From Timema cristinae (taxonomy: Eukaryota; Arthropoda; Insecta; Phasmatodea; Timematidae), in the NCBI GenBank assembly GCA_039000515.1, contig JBCFYV010000285.1, forward strand, positions 1 to 64,000: a DNA stretch of 64,000 nucleotides, written 5' to 3'. The stretch's first letter is position 1; each line of letters starts with the position of its first letter. Made by a program: the position numbers and the translations under genes. Positions 44,130 to 57,764 of the stretch are shown in pieces. The notes under the pieces were generated by a model. That model had not been told where the DNA came from. It did not search any database and was given only the letters and a program-made list of their open reading frames with translations.

Positions 44130-44400
44130 TCTTGAAAGAGGGTGAAGAAAAGTAGAAGATTAAGACGATGGAAACATAGAGGTTAGAAGTTTCTCACTCA
44201 TGATGATGACAAGCAGGACTAGCAGCCAAAAGCATTAGGCTTGATGCGCTAGGGGTATGGAGGAGGGCCTGCGGCCTATGGGCCTAAACCATTCATGAGA
44301 GTTGTGTGTAAGAAGAACGAACTATCACTCCTCATTGCACCGACAGTGGATAGTTGTGTTGGCAGTGGGCTGTGAATGGATATCCCTCTGGTTTTAGCCA
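44130..44400. repeat. Dispersed repeat (CTGCGGCCTA family), further copy
   Basis: GACAAGCAGGACTAGCAGCC, then GAGGGCCTGCGGCCTATGGG, then CACCGACAGTGGATAGTTG. Matches 27000-27250 and, less closely, the two 2 kb repeat copies. It directly follows the pseudogene, as the 27000 copy follows the LINE fragment, so these pieces may be parts of one larger composite repeat. Confidence 0.7.
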
Positions 44401-44559
44401 TTTTAGTGCCACCCCTATTCTAGAATTCACATGCAAAGAGTGCCCGAGGCCTGTTGTTTTTTTGTGTGCGAAGAATGACAAAGCTATTTTCTCATTTTTA
44501 TAAGGGTTTGCAAGAAAATTCACCAAACCTTTATTTATGAAATGATTATTTTGATTTTT

Positions 44560-44763
44560 TTATAATTTTAATCCACATGTATTGGTCCTTAATGATAATA
44601 AGGTATCTAAGTAAGATTTGTTACTAAACTCGGAATAATTAATCCCATACATTTGAAAACTATTTACATCAGTATGAATCTGAGGCACACTTATATTTTT
44701 CCATTCAGCTCTTATGTAAACCGGCATTGCACTTAGCACCTTGAATATGTGGCCGTCCGCCAT
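44560..44763 (-). CDS. Possible small gene or first exon, 67 codons
   Basis: Minus-strand ATG at 44763-44761 in a strong context (ACAATGGCGG) opens MADGHIFKVLSAMPVYIR and runs to a TAA at 44560. A donor-like GATGTAAATAG inside could instead end a first exon after about 32 codons. A TATA motif lies about 62 bases upstream. It is just outside the duplicated block, so there is no second copy to test it. Not recognised. The ATGGCG start plus TATA is the only support. Confidence 0.3.
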   Translation of the reverse strand: MADGHIFKVLSAMPVYIRAEWKNISVPQIHTDVNSFQMYGINYSEFSNKSYLDTLLSLRTNTCGLKL

Positions 44764-44824
44764 TGTAAATGTACTAAACTCCAAGTTACAATAACAACTA
44801 TTTACCGTTGATTTTTGTTGCCAA

Positions 44825-44833
44825 CCTTATATA
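44825..44833 (-). promoter_or_regulatory. TATA-box-like motif upstream of the 44763 ATG
   Basis: Minus strand TATATAAGG, 62 bases before the ATG. In such AT-rich DNA the motif alone is weak. Confidence 0.25.
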
Positions 44834-44868
44834 AAATAATAGAGGGGAATGTTTTCTTTCCAGTGATA

Positions 44869-45799
44869 CACTACTGCACTATCGCTCAGTTAAAGCGAGA
44901 ACTGGCGCAAATCTAGAGAGCCAACCTTATCGGCTCGGGCACCTATCACGGTAGTAGTCAGAGCCGATCAGATCGTGGCACTTTTAACAATATTAGGCGG
45001 AGCCGATCAGTTTGGCTCGTGATACTAAAAGGGTTAAAAACTGTGATTAGCTCGCCCCAAAGTCACCCTTTGGAGGTGATTTGCTATGAAATATGACGCT
45101 TGGACTGGCAGACACACACTAGGCAAAACTTTGGAAAGGGTGTCTTAGACTTGAAAAACATAAGATTTTTTTTTAATGGCAGCTTTGACTACTTTTATTT
45201 AACGTAAACTTATTGTTTTGTTTATTTCTTTGGTTTCAAAATTAAGGTTAACTTTGAACTCTACTATTTAAATTCCAGTAATTTCTCCACTTTTTATCTA
45301 AAATGATTATTTTCCTTTTTGATTTTATCTTTTGTAACCTAAACTAGCCTTTTGGTAAATTGAGATATTAATTATTTTTTTCTTTAAACTGTCCCTTTGA
45401 AATGTGATTATATAAATCAGATGGGTTCCCAATTTATAACTTTTGATGAGTCGAGTCATAATATTAACATCTTTGAGGAATTTTTCCATCTTTTGATTGT
45501 AGTTTCCTGTAAAGATTATTGTAAATATACTAAACCTCATTCTGGTAGTATTAAATGTAAAGTGTCTTCTTACCTCTGTTGATTATGACTTAATGTTTAG
45601 AACTATTGGTTTTTGAAATTATAATCAGGTTACAGTCTGAAAACTTGTTTACAGTTTTGCTCATATGATTGTTTACATTTATCTACTTTTTTCTGGAATT
45701 TATGACTATACTAAATTAAATAAATATTAGCAGGTTTCTTTCTCAAGCACTTTTTTGTTTGTTTATGTCACACATAATACTAAGGTGTTTATTTATGTT
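44869..45799. repeat. Segmental duplication, copy B, block 1
   Basis: Equivalent to 461-1390, with scattered substitutions and homopolymer changes. Confidence 0.9.
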
Positions 45800-45818
45800 A
45801 CAAGCGCAGTTACAAGCT
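45800..45818. other. Filler sequence at a deletion junction in copy B
   Basis: ACAAGCGCAGTTACAAGCT lies between block 1 and the base equivalent to 4517. Its first ten bases repeat the ten bases that follow the junction (ACAAGCGCAG at 45819-45828). Confidence 0.8.
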
Positions 45819-46924
45819 ACAAGCGCAGAAATATAACAATGAATATAAATATATCAATTAGTTTATTTTTGTTTGAGATTAACACGTAAATATAAGTTAA
45901 CTCTATTCCCTTAACAACATGGTAACTCAGCGACCTGCGTAATGAGAACAACAGTTTGTTGACAAGGTATATTAAATAATAATAGTACTAGTGTGTATCT
46001 AAGCAGTAACTATAAATATTATAATTAACAAACAGTCTATTATTTTACTGATAGGTCTAATGCGACTATGTCATGCAGGACGCTAAATTCTAACTAGGAA
46101 AGCCCAAAACTATAAGCGGCTACACAACTAATACCTCCAGAAAAGAGACACAATAGCGCCAGTCTGAAAGCCTAGGAACTCTATAGGAACGGCACAGTGT
46201 AGTTAGTAGACAGTCATCGGGGAACAAAAGTCCCACAACTAACATAATGAAGTGACTTCTTTATCACACACTAGTGCATACAAGAGTCAAGCGATATGGG
46301 CTATGGGCGAACAATCATAATTGGCACTTTTTACGGCCCGATATGCCAGAATGTTTATGTTTACACTTTGTGATTCGAGTCATCTATTATTTCCTACAGA
46401 ACATCAAACAGCTCTTAGCAACAAACCAGTTTACTTTAAGCGCCTGACAAACTAATACACAGATTAGTAGCAGGATTACTCCTACGGCTAATGTATATAG
46501 TTTGGGTAAGTTAGTAAGTCTAATGAAGAACTCCATTCTAACCATGAATCATTTAAGTTGAATAAAACTTATACTACACGACTACTAATTACAATGAAAC
46601 TGACTAAACATGAAACGCTATAATAACATAGACTCAAGTCAGGTACATAGTAATGTAGGTACCCTACAACATTTCAGAGTTATAACAAACTAACAAATCA
46701 CGTGTTCTGATCCAAACATGTGATTTATAGAATGACCATTAACAAAACCTAAGCGCTACTAAAGATACATTAACATAATCAAAGTTATACCAGCCAAGCT
46801 AAGTGAAGTTGGAAAAACTACTTGACATTAACACATTGTATGACCAGTTCTCAAGGGGTAACACCGTGTGAGCGTATTTGGCACACCAACAACTAAATAA
46901 GAATGATATAGAGATAAAAGTACA

Positions 46925-47293
46925 TCTTAGAACCATTTTAGAACAAACTTTTTTCATGTGTAGATGTTCATGTAAAATGAGTAGAACAATTTCTTTATCG
47001 ATATTAATAAGTCAGCAATTGCTTGAATGCTCGGACATCAATTTTTTTCGAAAAATTTCCCTTTTTTAATATTAACATTTGATTTTGATGTGCGAGGATG
47101 GTCGAGGCGCGTATCGTCTTCGATCTCGTTCCTCCCCTCCTTAAGCTGTTTAAGCCGATTGAACACTTGAGTACAAGATAAACCATTATCACCATAAACT
47201 TCCTTTAACAAATTGTATATTTCTGTAGTGGATTTTCCAATTTTTACAAAAAAACTTCACGTTGAGACGCTGCTCACCTTTTACACTCAACAT
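46925..47293 (-). pseudogene. Mariner-family transposase N-terminal fragment (copy B)
   Basis: Equivalent to 5630-5989. One extra base near 47097 restores RLDHPRTSKSN after the first HTH, resembling the RPGRPSTSK linker of mariner transposases. The C-run is interrupted by a T here. Still broken at the T-run and lacking a catalytic domain. Confidence 0.75.
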
Positions 47294-48716
47294 AATTCCG
47301 ACAGAGCTCAGGTACACGGTCCACTTTGAACAAAGACTACGGCTGAACTTTCGGTCACAGGTCTTGATATTCAGAAGGTAGAGGGAAAAAAGAACATAGA
47401 TCAGTTCATTTAAGTGTCAAAAAAATGATTTTGATTATTTAATAGCCACACCTCGTACACTAATTAAATACATTGAGTTATGTTTATGCATTCTAGTCAC
47501 ATTTATTATCATGTATTTGGCAAACAAATTTAACCAAAATTTAGTCATTTCAGCACTGGTAGAGTGAGGAAAGGGGGGGCAAGGCTCCTTAGCCCTAGTT
47601 GACGGTAATTCTTGTTTTTCTTTAGTAGAAAGGATTAATGGTGTTTTAATAGTGTAGTGTTATTTTAGTTTTTGTTTTACATTAGCGACTTATTAGTAAT
47701 TGTGATTTTATATAACTATACATCAGATAATCCCAAAAGTCAGGAGTATAATTTCACCATTTCAAGATGATTTAGAATGAAAAGGTAAATAAAATATATT
47801 TTCAAATAATTCACTTAATCAGTTGCGCACCCAGCCATATACTTTGGGGGAGGCATTCAATCAAGGCTGTAGAAAGAATGAAATTTTGACAGAGTGAGCA
47901 GGTTTGGGGTTGCACAGCCCCTAACCCTTGAGGCTGAGATAATTGTGAATATTAAATACGTTTAGAAATTATTTGGAGTAGTCTTATAGATATCCAGAGA
48001 TTTAAACAATGCAAATGGTATTGAAGCTAATATTTGTTTGTTTTTTAAATTGTTAATTTTGTGTGCAAAGGTAAACCTTTTGAATATTAGTCTTGAGTTA
48101 GAAGCCTGTTCTTAAAATGTAGCCTATACATTCAACACATCTTCAATGTTAAATATCTTAGTTATACTTTATATTATTTAAATTTCTATTAATATTATTT
48201 ATGGTGTTGGGGAACAGGGGGTGTCAAATACACTGTTTGCCCTTCTCCCCCTTGGGTTCACCAATGCTTACAGCAAAATATATGTGTAAATATCTTAGCA
48301 ATAAACCAATGACATAGTGATAGAGTATTAATAGGAGATAATCTCCCATATGTTAGAGCATACGCATCTAAATAGCTTCTGGAGCATACATTCTCAAGTT
48401 GGAAGACTCGTTTGTTTCCAAGCAGCATTGTGTGAAATAAGTTAGGCTTTAAGAAATAGTTGTAATTGCAACGTGTGTTGGACAATCCACCTGATACCCT
48501 CCCACCAAGCTTTGATGGATGCTCGATCCGTGTACCACTTCATTTAACACTTATGATTTTTTGCTTTGTGTATTGTTTGTGCTTTTAATTACAGTAAGCT
48601 AAATGAATAAGTTATGTCTCTCTTATGCATTCAGAAATGTTCTCATACCACTCTTAGCCCCGACATTAATATTTACTTTAATTTCTAACCATTCAGATAC
48701 CATTACAATTTGAGGA

Positions 48717-48758
48717 CCGCCTTTGTGGTCTAGTGGTAAGAGGTTCTGGTTCTGGCAT
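48717..48758 (+). mobile_element. tRNA-like SINE head fragment (copy B)
   Basis: As at 7410, with GGTTCT tandemly duplicated. Confidence 0.45.
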
Positions 48759-50048
48759 CTTTCATAATTCTTATGGTATTTTCAAACCATGCTAAAAATA
48801 GTTATTGAAATATTTTCATTAAAACAATTCCATTTCAATCCATTTTAAATGGGAAAAAAAATATTAATAGATTTATTTCTTTTCTTTGTACAATTAATCT
48901 ATAGTGTTTGTTTATAACATATTATTTAATCAATAGTTTTTATTTCTTTTTAAACATATTTTTAAATTCGGGTTGGCTTCATTAATCACGACGATATTGA
49001 GCTCTAACGACTTGCAAGATGACACTTTAGTAAGAATACATAGTTTTAAATACAACTTTTCCTTCTACAAATAGTTATCTTAGTTGATAATAGGTGCCGT
49101 TAGTATGAGTAACTAAAATATTCACAAAGTCTTAACTGTTGTGTGAATAAATATAGTTGGTCCCTACTTACTTAAATGAGAGTATTACTCTAGTGATAAA
49201 TTATTTTCAAAGAAAAACCACATGCTTCTCCATACACAAAGTTTTATGACATTGGCCCTTATTTACCTAAGGCAGTAAAACATGTAAAATTCTTCACTCT
49301 TATCCTACATTCTTTCACGGGTTTTATCATTCTTGAGCACTACACGTTTTAATAATAAGTGTTAATATTCAGAGTATATGAAAACTACTGTACATTGGAT
49401 TTTTAATCCACTATTATAATAAATAAAAATAAACATTCCTACTCATAGCAAACATAGTTATTTTAAATAAAATTGGGTCTAAATGAAATTTGGTGACATT
49501 CTCAGTATATTTTTATCTAGAATATTTATTTTACGGTCCAGGATTTGACTTTGGAATAAGTTATTTTTCAAAAAATTAATGAGGTTAATATGCATATTAC
49601 TGGCGTTTAGGCTATCTGTATTTACTAATTTAAGTACAACGGATGAGTAGCGATACTATTTTATTTACTGTAGAAATAATATCAAAATTAAGATACAAAT
49701 AAATATTTCTTTATAACAAACAATGTAGCGATTATTCTGATGTTTCAAGTACTTTTTTTCTAAAAAAGCTCTTAGCTGAAAGTAAATGTTACTAACATTC
49801 TGTAACGCACTTATAGTATGTTCAAAATCTCTTGTGCCTTTGCCGAGTTCGTATCACGCTAGTACTAAGTAATTTCAACCTTACAGGAAATCAAACTAAT
49901 AAAGTTACTAGACCTGATTAATTTACACTTAGCATTCTTGACTACGACACGGAGTCGATGATAAGTAAAATATATTTAAAACCATTAAAGTTAATGAACT
50001 TTTGTGTTCCCAATGCCACAAAGTAAGTAAGCATATGATATCCAACAG

Positions 50049-50200
50049 CCTCTGTGGTATGATGGTCAGATTTACTGACTTCAGGTCCTGAAGTTCCGGG
50101 TTCGATGCCCAGTGCTTCCAATTCTGTCTGCGAAGCAGTGGGTCTGAAACGGAATCAAAATCAACCTCGTGAAAAAAAATGTGGTGGTACTTGAATGAAT
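50049..50200 (+). mobile_element. tRNA-derived SINE family 3 (copy B)
   Basis: As at 8738. It has AGGTCCTGAAG where copy A has AGGTCTGAAG, giving better anticodon-arm pairing, and a B box GGGTTCGATGCCC. Confidence 0.6.
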
Positions 50201-50866
50201 AAGTAGCGCTTCAGTCTAAAAACTAAGATAGAAGGCCGGAGGGTTCGTTGTGCTGACCACATGACACCATCCACCTGAAAATGTTGGAACTATCTTTAAC
50301 AACATACGCCAGCCTCTCATTGGTATAGACTGTTTGCAGGCTGACACCATGGAGATAATACTCAAGTTAAAATCTACCAATAGGATGAAAAATTATTCCC
50401 AAATACATTTATTTCTGGAAAATTGTGTAAAACCTATAGATGTTTTAAAACTTTAAACACCGTATTAAATAACAGATACCCACTTCAGTGGCCGAGTGGT
50501 CTAAGGCATCACTCCATTGAGTGGACATACCTACCCCCAAAACCCAATACAACTTGGAAATAATTATTATTTACTAATTACTACTATTATTACTAAAAAT
50601 ATTATCAATCACTTTTAACAATACTTCGCCAAAGATTACAGTATAATTTTACTTTCCATAAACAAATTTAAGAAAAAAAGTCTAGTAATTTCATTTTTTT
50701 TTTTTTTTTTTAAGTGTGGCAATTAAAGGTAAAATAGATCAGTGAAATTTTACATTTAATGATATATCCAGTTATTAATATTTTTATAGCTTCCCAAGCA
50801 TATCTTTAACATAAATATATGGTTTTGAAATAATATAAAGTTTAAATGTTGTAAACAATGAGTATT

Positions 50867-50875
50867 CTGTTTAAT
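50867..50875. other. Filler at a second deletion junction in copy B
   Basis: CTGTTTAAT replaces the 432 bases found at 9550-9981 in copy A. Confidence 0.7.
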
Positions 50876-51906
50876 AGCGTGTTATCCTCGGTAAATAAAC
50901 AGGTTTTTAGTGATCTTTGAATAATTATTTATCTAAAATAACCTTAAAGCGTGTGATAAAATAAAATAGAGTGTGTTTCTCAGTGATCTATTACATTATT
51001 CGAAAATTTAAGTGTATCAAGACTATAAAATCTTTTAACCCCAAGATTGTGTTGTGTTGCCCTCTAGGCTAAACCTCGAGTTTTAGAATTTTTATAGTAG
51101 GCCTATTCCAAAAAAATCTGTGAGGTGTAATAAAAATTACTTGTGAGTCTTTCACCAGTGTTTTAAATAAATACCAGGCTAAGACTTCAAGTTATAAGTT
51201 ATTGTATTTTTATTAGAGACTTTGTTACAACTGTTTAAAAGGAGTGAATCTAAAATAGACTTTTGTCATTTATATATTGTATCCCGCACATCGACGTTGG
51301 TAGGTTTGTTTGTTTATTAATGGTCTTTTACAAAATCATGAATATAATAGTAATTTATCATAGATCTTCGTACAAATTGAGTATCAAGTTTTCTTTATAG
51401 TTTTTTAATTTCATTTTACGTTGTCCATGATTATGGTATTTTTATTCCGAAACATGCCGGAAGAATATAAATCAGCATCATTCTAATGGGTGATTATCAC
51501 ATGGATTAATGGGATTGAACCAAGAAAAAATTTATATTTTATAAATAACCTTTAAATAAAAATTATTATATTTTTCATAAACGTTGTAACTAGAACATTT
51601 TCATTACTTTATTTAACCTTATTGGGAGATGCTAACCCATTAATTCATTTTATTGATTAATTTACAAGACTGTTGATCTTTAAACTTTGTTTGTGTTCTT
51701 AATTTGTTGTAGCCAAGTTTTGTAAATAAATTTTAATATTTTATATTATAATAATGAACTCTCTAGTGAAATATACTGCATTGAGACTGCAATAAAAAAA
51801 ATAGTAATAAAAAACTTCGGGGTGTCCTCTGGGGGGATTGAAACTGAGCAAGGAACTATTTGTGCCAGGCTGTACTCTGGAAGCTCCCTCCCCTTCCTAC
51901 ACTCAC

Positions 51907-51971
51907 CGACCAGATGCTGCGGATCTCCCTGGCTCGTCCAGGTTAGTGTCTAGTGAGTCACCAGATCTCCG
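51907..51971 (-). CDS. Candidate internal exon of the minus-strand gene (copy B)
   Basis: Same 65 bases and same splice sites as 11010-11074, with no difference seen. The poly-T next to it is 11 instead of 24 bases. If copy B's first exon is dead, this exon may be a relic or may be used from another start. Confidence 0.35.
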
Positions 51972-53532
51972 CTGCCAATGCGTGAAGGGAAATAGTTTTT
52001 TTTTTTCAAGAAATATGGAAATTACTTGGGGTTAACATTTTGCAAGTTAAAACCTAAACTTTTAATTTGAGAAAAATAAAAACTTGGTACCCTACCTACC
52101 AGATGTCATGGTACGTTTTAACATTAATTCACATAAGGAATATTGGACATAAAACCAATTAAAAAATAGTATTCCTGACTTTGGTGGCCAAAAAAAAAAT
52201 TAAAACATTTATAATCGGGCAATAAAAAAATTAAGTAAAGAAAGAAAAAAATCTATAAAAAAAACAGGGGCCTTGCTCGGTCCAGCACTTGCGACCACTG
52301 ATCCAGTCCAATTAGAGTTATTCACTAGTTTTGGTCTAGCGGGAAGAATCTAGGAGTACTCAGTAGTCCTGGTCTTTTGTAATCTCAGTAAATCGCGGGG
52401 TAACCGTCCCGAAGACTTACCGTCCCTTCTTCCCCTGGGCCGCAATTTATCGCCGGTACCTTGAAAGTTACCACTTAAAACTCATTTTTATTCTGGAGGA
52501 CAAATCCAAAACCACCATCTTATTTAGTAACTTCTAGCGCTTTTCCACTTACCGGTATCATTTTAGTGGGCTTTAATAAGGCCCCTCCAGTAGCATAACA
52601 TAAAATATAAGGAAAATTTGCAAGAAAAATCAATTTATCAGGAACAGGAAAGACGACAGAAATAAAATGGTTTTGATGAAGTTGTGAATCCGGAACGGTA
52701 AAATAGGTCAGAATTTGGCCAAAACATCCCATTTTCAGGACGGGCGGGAGTCCATCAACTCAAACCATGTGCACATTATGCTCACTCCCCTGTGCGAAAA
52801 GATTCTGACGCTCGGGTATGGGGAGGGACATGCGCGTTGGCCTCACTTCTTCTCTGTCCGCGTAAACGCAGTGAGAGCCAGCCAAGGTATTTGATCCTGT
52901 CGTCTGCAACTCGCTGGCTTCCTCTTAACTTGAAATGAGTTTGTAATCATTCCTTCAGGTAATTATGCGTTCAGCTTGAGGTTTTATAAATGTTATAAAT
53001 TTAAAGGATGTAAAAAAAAATATATGGACCATGAAGAGCTTACAAAGAGACATGAAATAAATATAAATAATAACATTGAAAGTGTTTGAAACGCGTTAGT
53101 TCGTAGTAGTCCGCTTGGAGCGGTAAATACCCCTTGTACAACCAAAGTGGATCAGCTCAACCAACTAAAATTAACTTTACTAATAATAATTTAATATTAA
53201 ATACAGAGGCTATTGGAACTTTGTTTACAATATGTGTATTTTAGCCTTGTCGTCAACCCATGTGTTAATTCAGTTGATTTTATATCACTTTATTGAAAAT
53301 TTATATATATCATTTTGTAGATCATTAAAAGCCAAATAAAATCAATCTTTTGAATATTAAAAGTCACTTAGAACATATACCAAATTTAAAAATATCTAAT
53401 TCATTAAATTGGAAAGCTATATATTTGGTTATAGCTATTCCTAAGTTTTCTATCTAAGTTGCAAGTTTATTACCACTCCTTACTTAAAAATACTTTATAA
53501 TGTTTTTTAATACTTATAATTATTATTGCTAT

Positions 53533-53820
53533 TTAGGGCACCGCTTCTTACTAAACGTTCGGGTTGTACGCACTTACGCTAATCTGTAATGGTAGGGTGA
53601 TTGTGAGATGAAATGGAGGACTTACAGTTAACCATGGGATCCGTACAATGGTGGAGGCCTGGCATTCCACAAATTCACAAGTCGTAATTATAATACACGT
53701 CTTATCAGAGGGGTAGGAAGGGTTTGGCAATTAGATAAATTCGTGCCGGGATCGAGAATAGAACCCCGGACCCCAGCACAGAAGTCTGACACTTTAACCC
53801 TAGACAACCAGGTCACCACT
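53533..53820 (-). mobile_element. SINE family 1 (copy B of the shared insertion)
   Basis: Equivalent to 12663-12944, with small indels. Confidence 0.8.
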
Positions 53821-55095
53821 ATGTTGTAATATTGTTAAAAAGGTTTATGACTTTTTTTTATTCTATGTGTATTAATACACATTCAGATTTTTCACATTTA
53901 TAATGTTATTAATACTAATATTTAAAAAAAATTGATTTGTTTTTATTAAAATTTATTTATTCAATACAATAAAAACTAATATGGGATTTAATGCTAAATT
54001 TTATTTTAAATTTATATTCTTGTACAAATTAATAATTAATACTAGGCCATCAACATATCAAGGTCAACAATACATAGAAAATAAATAAAACTGTCATATA
54101 GGTTTGTTGTATAGACCTAAAATGTGACTTTCAGAAGTGACAACTGCTAAACACATGTTTTTGCAGATCATATGGTTTGGTGTAGGGATACATTATTTGG
54201 TCTAGTAACTTTTCAGAGGTATCGGCTCTGAACTGTCATTCCAGCACCAAAGAAGTAGTGTGAGAGGTATACATACGAAGATCAAAATACAGGAACAGAT
54301 TCGCCTGCCCACGACCAGAAATGCGTACTGCGAAAGATAAACCTTTAAAAAAAGTCACACAATAGACGCCAAACAAATTTCTTGGCGCCAAAATAAAACC
54401 ATTCTACAAATATACAAGCACCAAACAACAATTCAGTTTTAGAAAAAATAAAATATTCGATATATTAAAATATGCAGTTAATGCCCTAGTTGTTTACATT
54501 TTGCCAAGATTAAATATATTTAAAATTCGTTATTAGCACATATAATGTTAATAATGTTAAACTTAATCACATTTGGTTGAATGACAAACTTCGTGTAGTA
54601 ATTTTTGATTAAATTATCATTTATTATATGTTTGTGAGAAGTCTTACTATTTTAGCTTAAAAATACTTATAAGTGTTGGAATTAGTTATACTCTTTAAGC
54701 AATTTATTTCGTTTAACTAATAATACAAAGATATATCAATACAAATTAGCAAACGATGTTGAAATACCACATTTTCTTTTAAATGCGCAAGAGAAAAAGA
54801 GATACCCGAAGATTCCCTACTCTCTTACACAATGGTGATCAGACGACCGATCGAGAATTTTATCCGTAGAAGTAAATTCAGTTGTATTTTAAAGGAATGG
54901 GCCAAAGTTAATTCACACGTACGCTGAGAACAGTACAGTAAATCAGCACTGCTTAGTGGTGCAGCTGTTCACACGCTTGGGGAAAGTTGGGAATCACTGT
55001 TTACCCATGATGTATTGAAACGTCAAACTTTAAAATGAAAATATTACGATCAGTGCACGTTGTTGTATTTAAAATAAAATGAGAGATTTACTTAC

Positions 55096-55182
55096 TGCCA
55101 GGGTTTGATTTTTTTTATCGATAAAACTCATGGGTTCCAATATATTGTAGTTTTTTCCATTATCACTTTTGAGATACGCAAT
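55096..55182 (-). pseudogene. First exon of the minus-strand gene, start codon lost (copy B)
   Basis: Equivalent to 14216-14302. The start is ATT instead of ATG, and two codons change residue (CAA to AAA and GAA to AAA) while the donor GTAAGT is intact. The next in-frame ATG would be codon 18. The upstream NRF-1-type site is unchanged. Confidence 0.45.
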
Positions 55183-55228
55183 TTTGAGAATGTGCTGTGT
55201 TTATTTTAAAAAAACATGATTGAAAGTT

Positions 55229-55240
55229 TGCGCATGCGCT
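55229..55240. promoter_or_regulatory. NRF-1 (Ewg)-type site (copy B)
   Basis: TGCGCATGCGCT, identical to 14349-14360. Confidence 0.5.
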
Positions 55241-55478
55241 GATTGATTCTTCTTGACGGGTTTTCTGTAGAAGCGCTGGAAAATCCAGACATATTTTCAC
55301 ATGAAATGTTAGAAAGGTAAAGTAATTGGGGGACCTTACTCATAAATATTTCACTTATTTTTAAAAAAAGTTGATAGTTTTTTTGTATCAATACACTCAC
55401 TAAGATATAGAGAATCGATATAAATTAAAATTATGTTATTTGCTTTCGAAATTATTTGACATCATATGATGATTATTA

Positions 55479-55733
55479 TTATTTAGCACCGCGTCTTACT
55501 GCCTGTTCGGTTTATAAGCTATAAGTACTAATTACGCTAATGGATTTGGACTTTGGAAGGTTCAATTAAAGGAAGTGAACCTGCATTTGCGTGGAGGTAG
55601 AGTGGAAAATAACTTAGGAAACCCTCCGCCACAGTTCATCCGATCGAGATTCGAACTTCGATCTCCCCGTCATTTGGCGGTCGACCTCAACATGACTAGC
55701 GTGTTAGCCAACTACGCCACCGAGGCGGGTATC
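55479..55733 (-). mobile_element. SINE family 2 (copy B of the shared insertion)
   Basis: Equivalent to 14608-14868. Confidence 0.8.
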
Positions 55734-57764
55734 ATCATATTTTTAAAAAGTAACATTATTTCTTTTGTTTTTTTTAAATGGCACTTGTCACAAAACTATT
55801 AATTATTCATAGAGGACTGAAACTACTCACATCATGACATCCAGACTCTCTTAATATGATTGTACTACAGCTTGGTGATAACAATCAATATGTTACTGCA
55901 AGTAATATTACTTCAGTAATGTAATTAAATCATATTTTGGGATGATAGATATTATAAATAATTGTCTCTGCGCTTAAGTCAATTATAATATTTGAATAAA
56001 AACTACTTAAAGTAGGGAATCAAACCTGGGACCATTATAAAGACGGAAGTATCAAATTACTATTTTTATATCTCATTTTTGGAATAATAAAATGACATTG
56101 AAACTTTTTAGGCTGTATGCAATAACGAAACGAGTAAGAGTGAAAGGTGAGTGCTATTGATTTGCCTCGATATTCTGCAAAAATGTAACCTCTAAGATAG
56201 CTAATTAAGACCACTCACACTTTCGAGTGTATATTAATATTTTTTAAATCCACTCAAAAATCACACTCTCTTCACGTTTGCTTATTTAATTCTTGCAATC
56301 CATCTTATCCCTTTATTGAAGGAAAGACTAATTTTCGTATTCTGACAAATTGACCTAAATGCTACTTATTAGGATGGATTAAATCAAAAATCCTCTCAGC
56401 CATATGGTAAGACTGATTGATGCCTTAGTCCCTTCATACAGCAATACATGTTTTAAATAATAATTTATAACTATTGTTATATGATCTAATACTACCAAAC
56501 AAATAATTACTATATAATTTATAATACAGTATATCAAATTTAAATTATCTTAAATCGATGAGCTAATGATTAATTGTAATTTGTACGGTATCATTTGTTG
56601 TGAGCTGTTTTTTTTTATTCACTAGTTATCACATTCGGGATGGAATAATTACTGTCTATCAGTAAAATGTAAACTTGGAGGTTCAAATTTCTCTTCAAAA
56701 CTTAAATTGAGTGCGCAACTCCCCAACGACACTAACGCCATTTGGCTTCAATGTCTGACCACTGGAACTAGGGAGTAGCCAGACCCGTATATCTTAGAAT
56801 CTTGATTTTAGTAGCTTCTGGAATGAGTTTTTTTTTTCATCTTTCAGAATTTTTTTTTTCTCTGGAAGCCCTTCTTTTCTGTGAGATGGGAATATAATAT
56901 TATAGAAGAAAGTTTCTGTACTTACCTATAAGACCATACCAGTGTTGTTCCTTCTGGTCGTAGTTTCAATCACGCGAGAGCAAACGCATTTGTACCATTA
57001 TAAATGTAAATCCTAAAGAATTCTTTTTAATGTTATCATACTAAAGTACTTCAAATACAATATATATATTTCTGAAATAAGTTTTCATTTAAATTCTACA
57101 AAAACATTGAAAATTTAAAATGTTTTTATGTTTTGGTGAATCATGGAGGAAGGATTTTTGGCATGATTATAATGTGGTAAAAGTACCATGTTAAAATGCA
57201 ATCCCTAATATAGAGAATTAAGTGTAACAACAAATATCAATAATATATAGAGAATTAAGGATATTAAAATATTATTATAAAATGATGCTTTTGGAATAAT
57301 ATCACATCTACCGTGGAAAGCTTAGAAACTATAACAGATTAAAAGTAGAGGGGCATACGTACTATCACTAAACCATATGAAATATTTAAAATCAATTTGG
57401 TAAACATGTGTTTTCAGGCTGAATTAAAAAAATAATTGTCTGTCTTTGCTAATAAAAGAAATAATCAATAAACTTAATCTTCTTGGAAATGAGTTTGAAT
57501 AATAAAAAAACTTCTTATTTATTAATCATCATGGTAATCATAAGTAGTTTCTTAACGTCTCATGTAGCTGGCTTTACTTGAATAAATTTATAATTATACT
57601 AAAGCACAAATATCTTTCAAGCATTTCTTCTTAAATATCTTAGTTGATATACTAGACTGTCATTTAAATGTAAAAAAAAAGTACATTGTGTGTCAAAACT
57701 AGTTATAAATATATAAAATTAACATTGTGTATGTTAAACAAAGCTTATTTTTAACAAAACAAAA

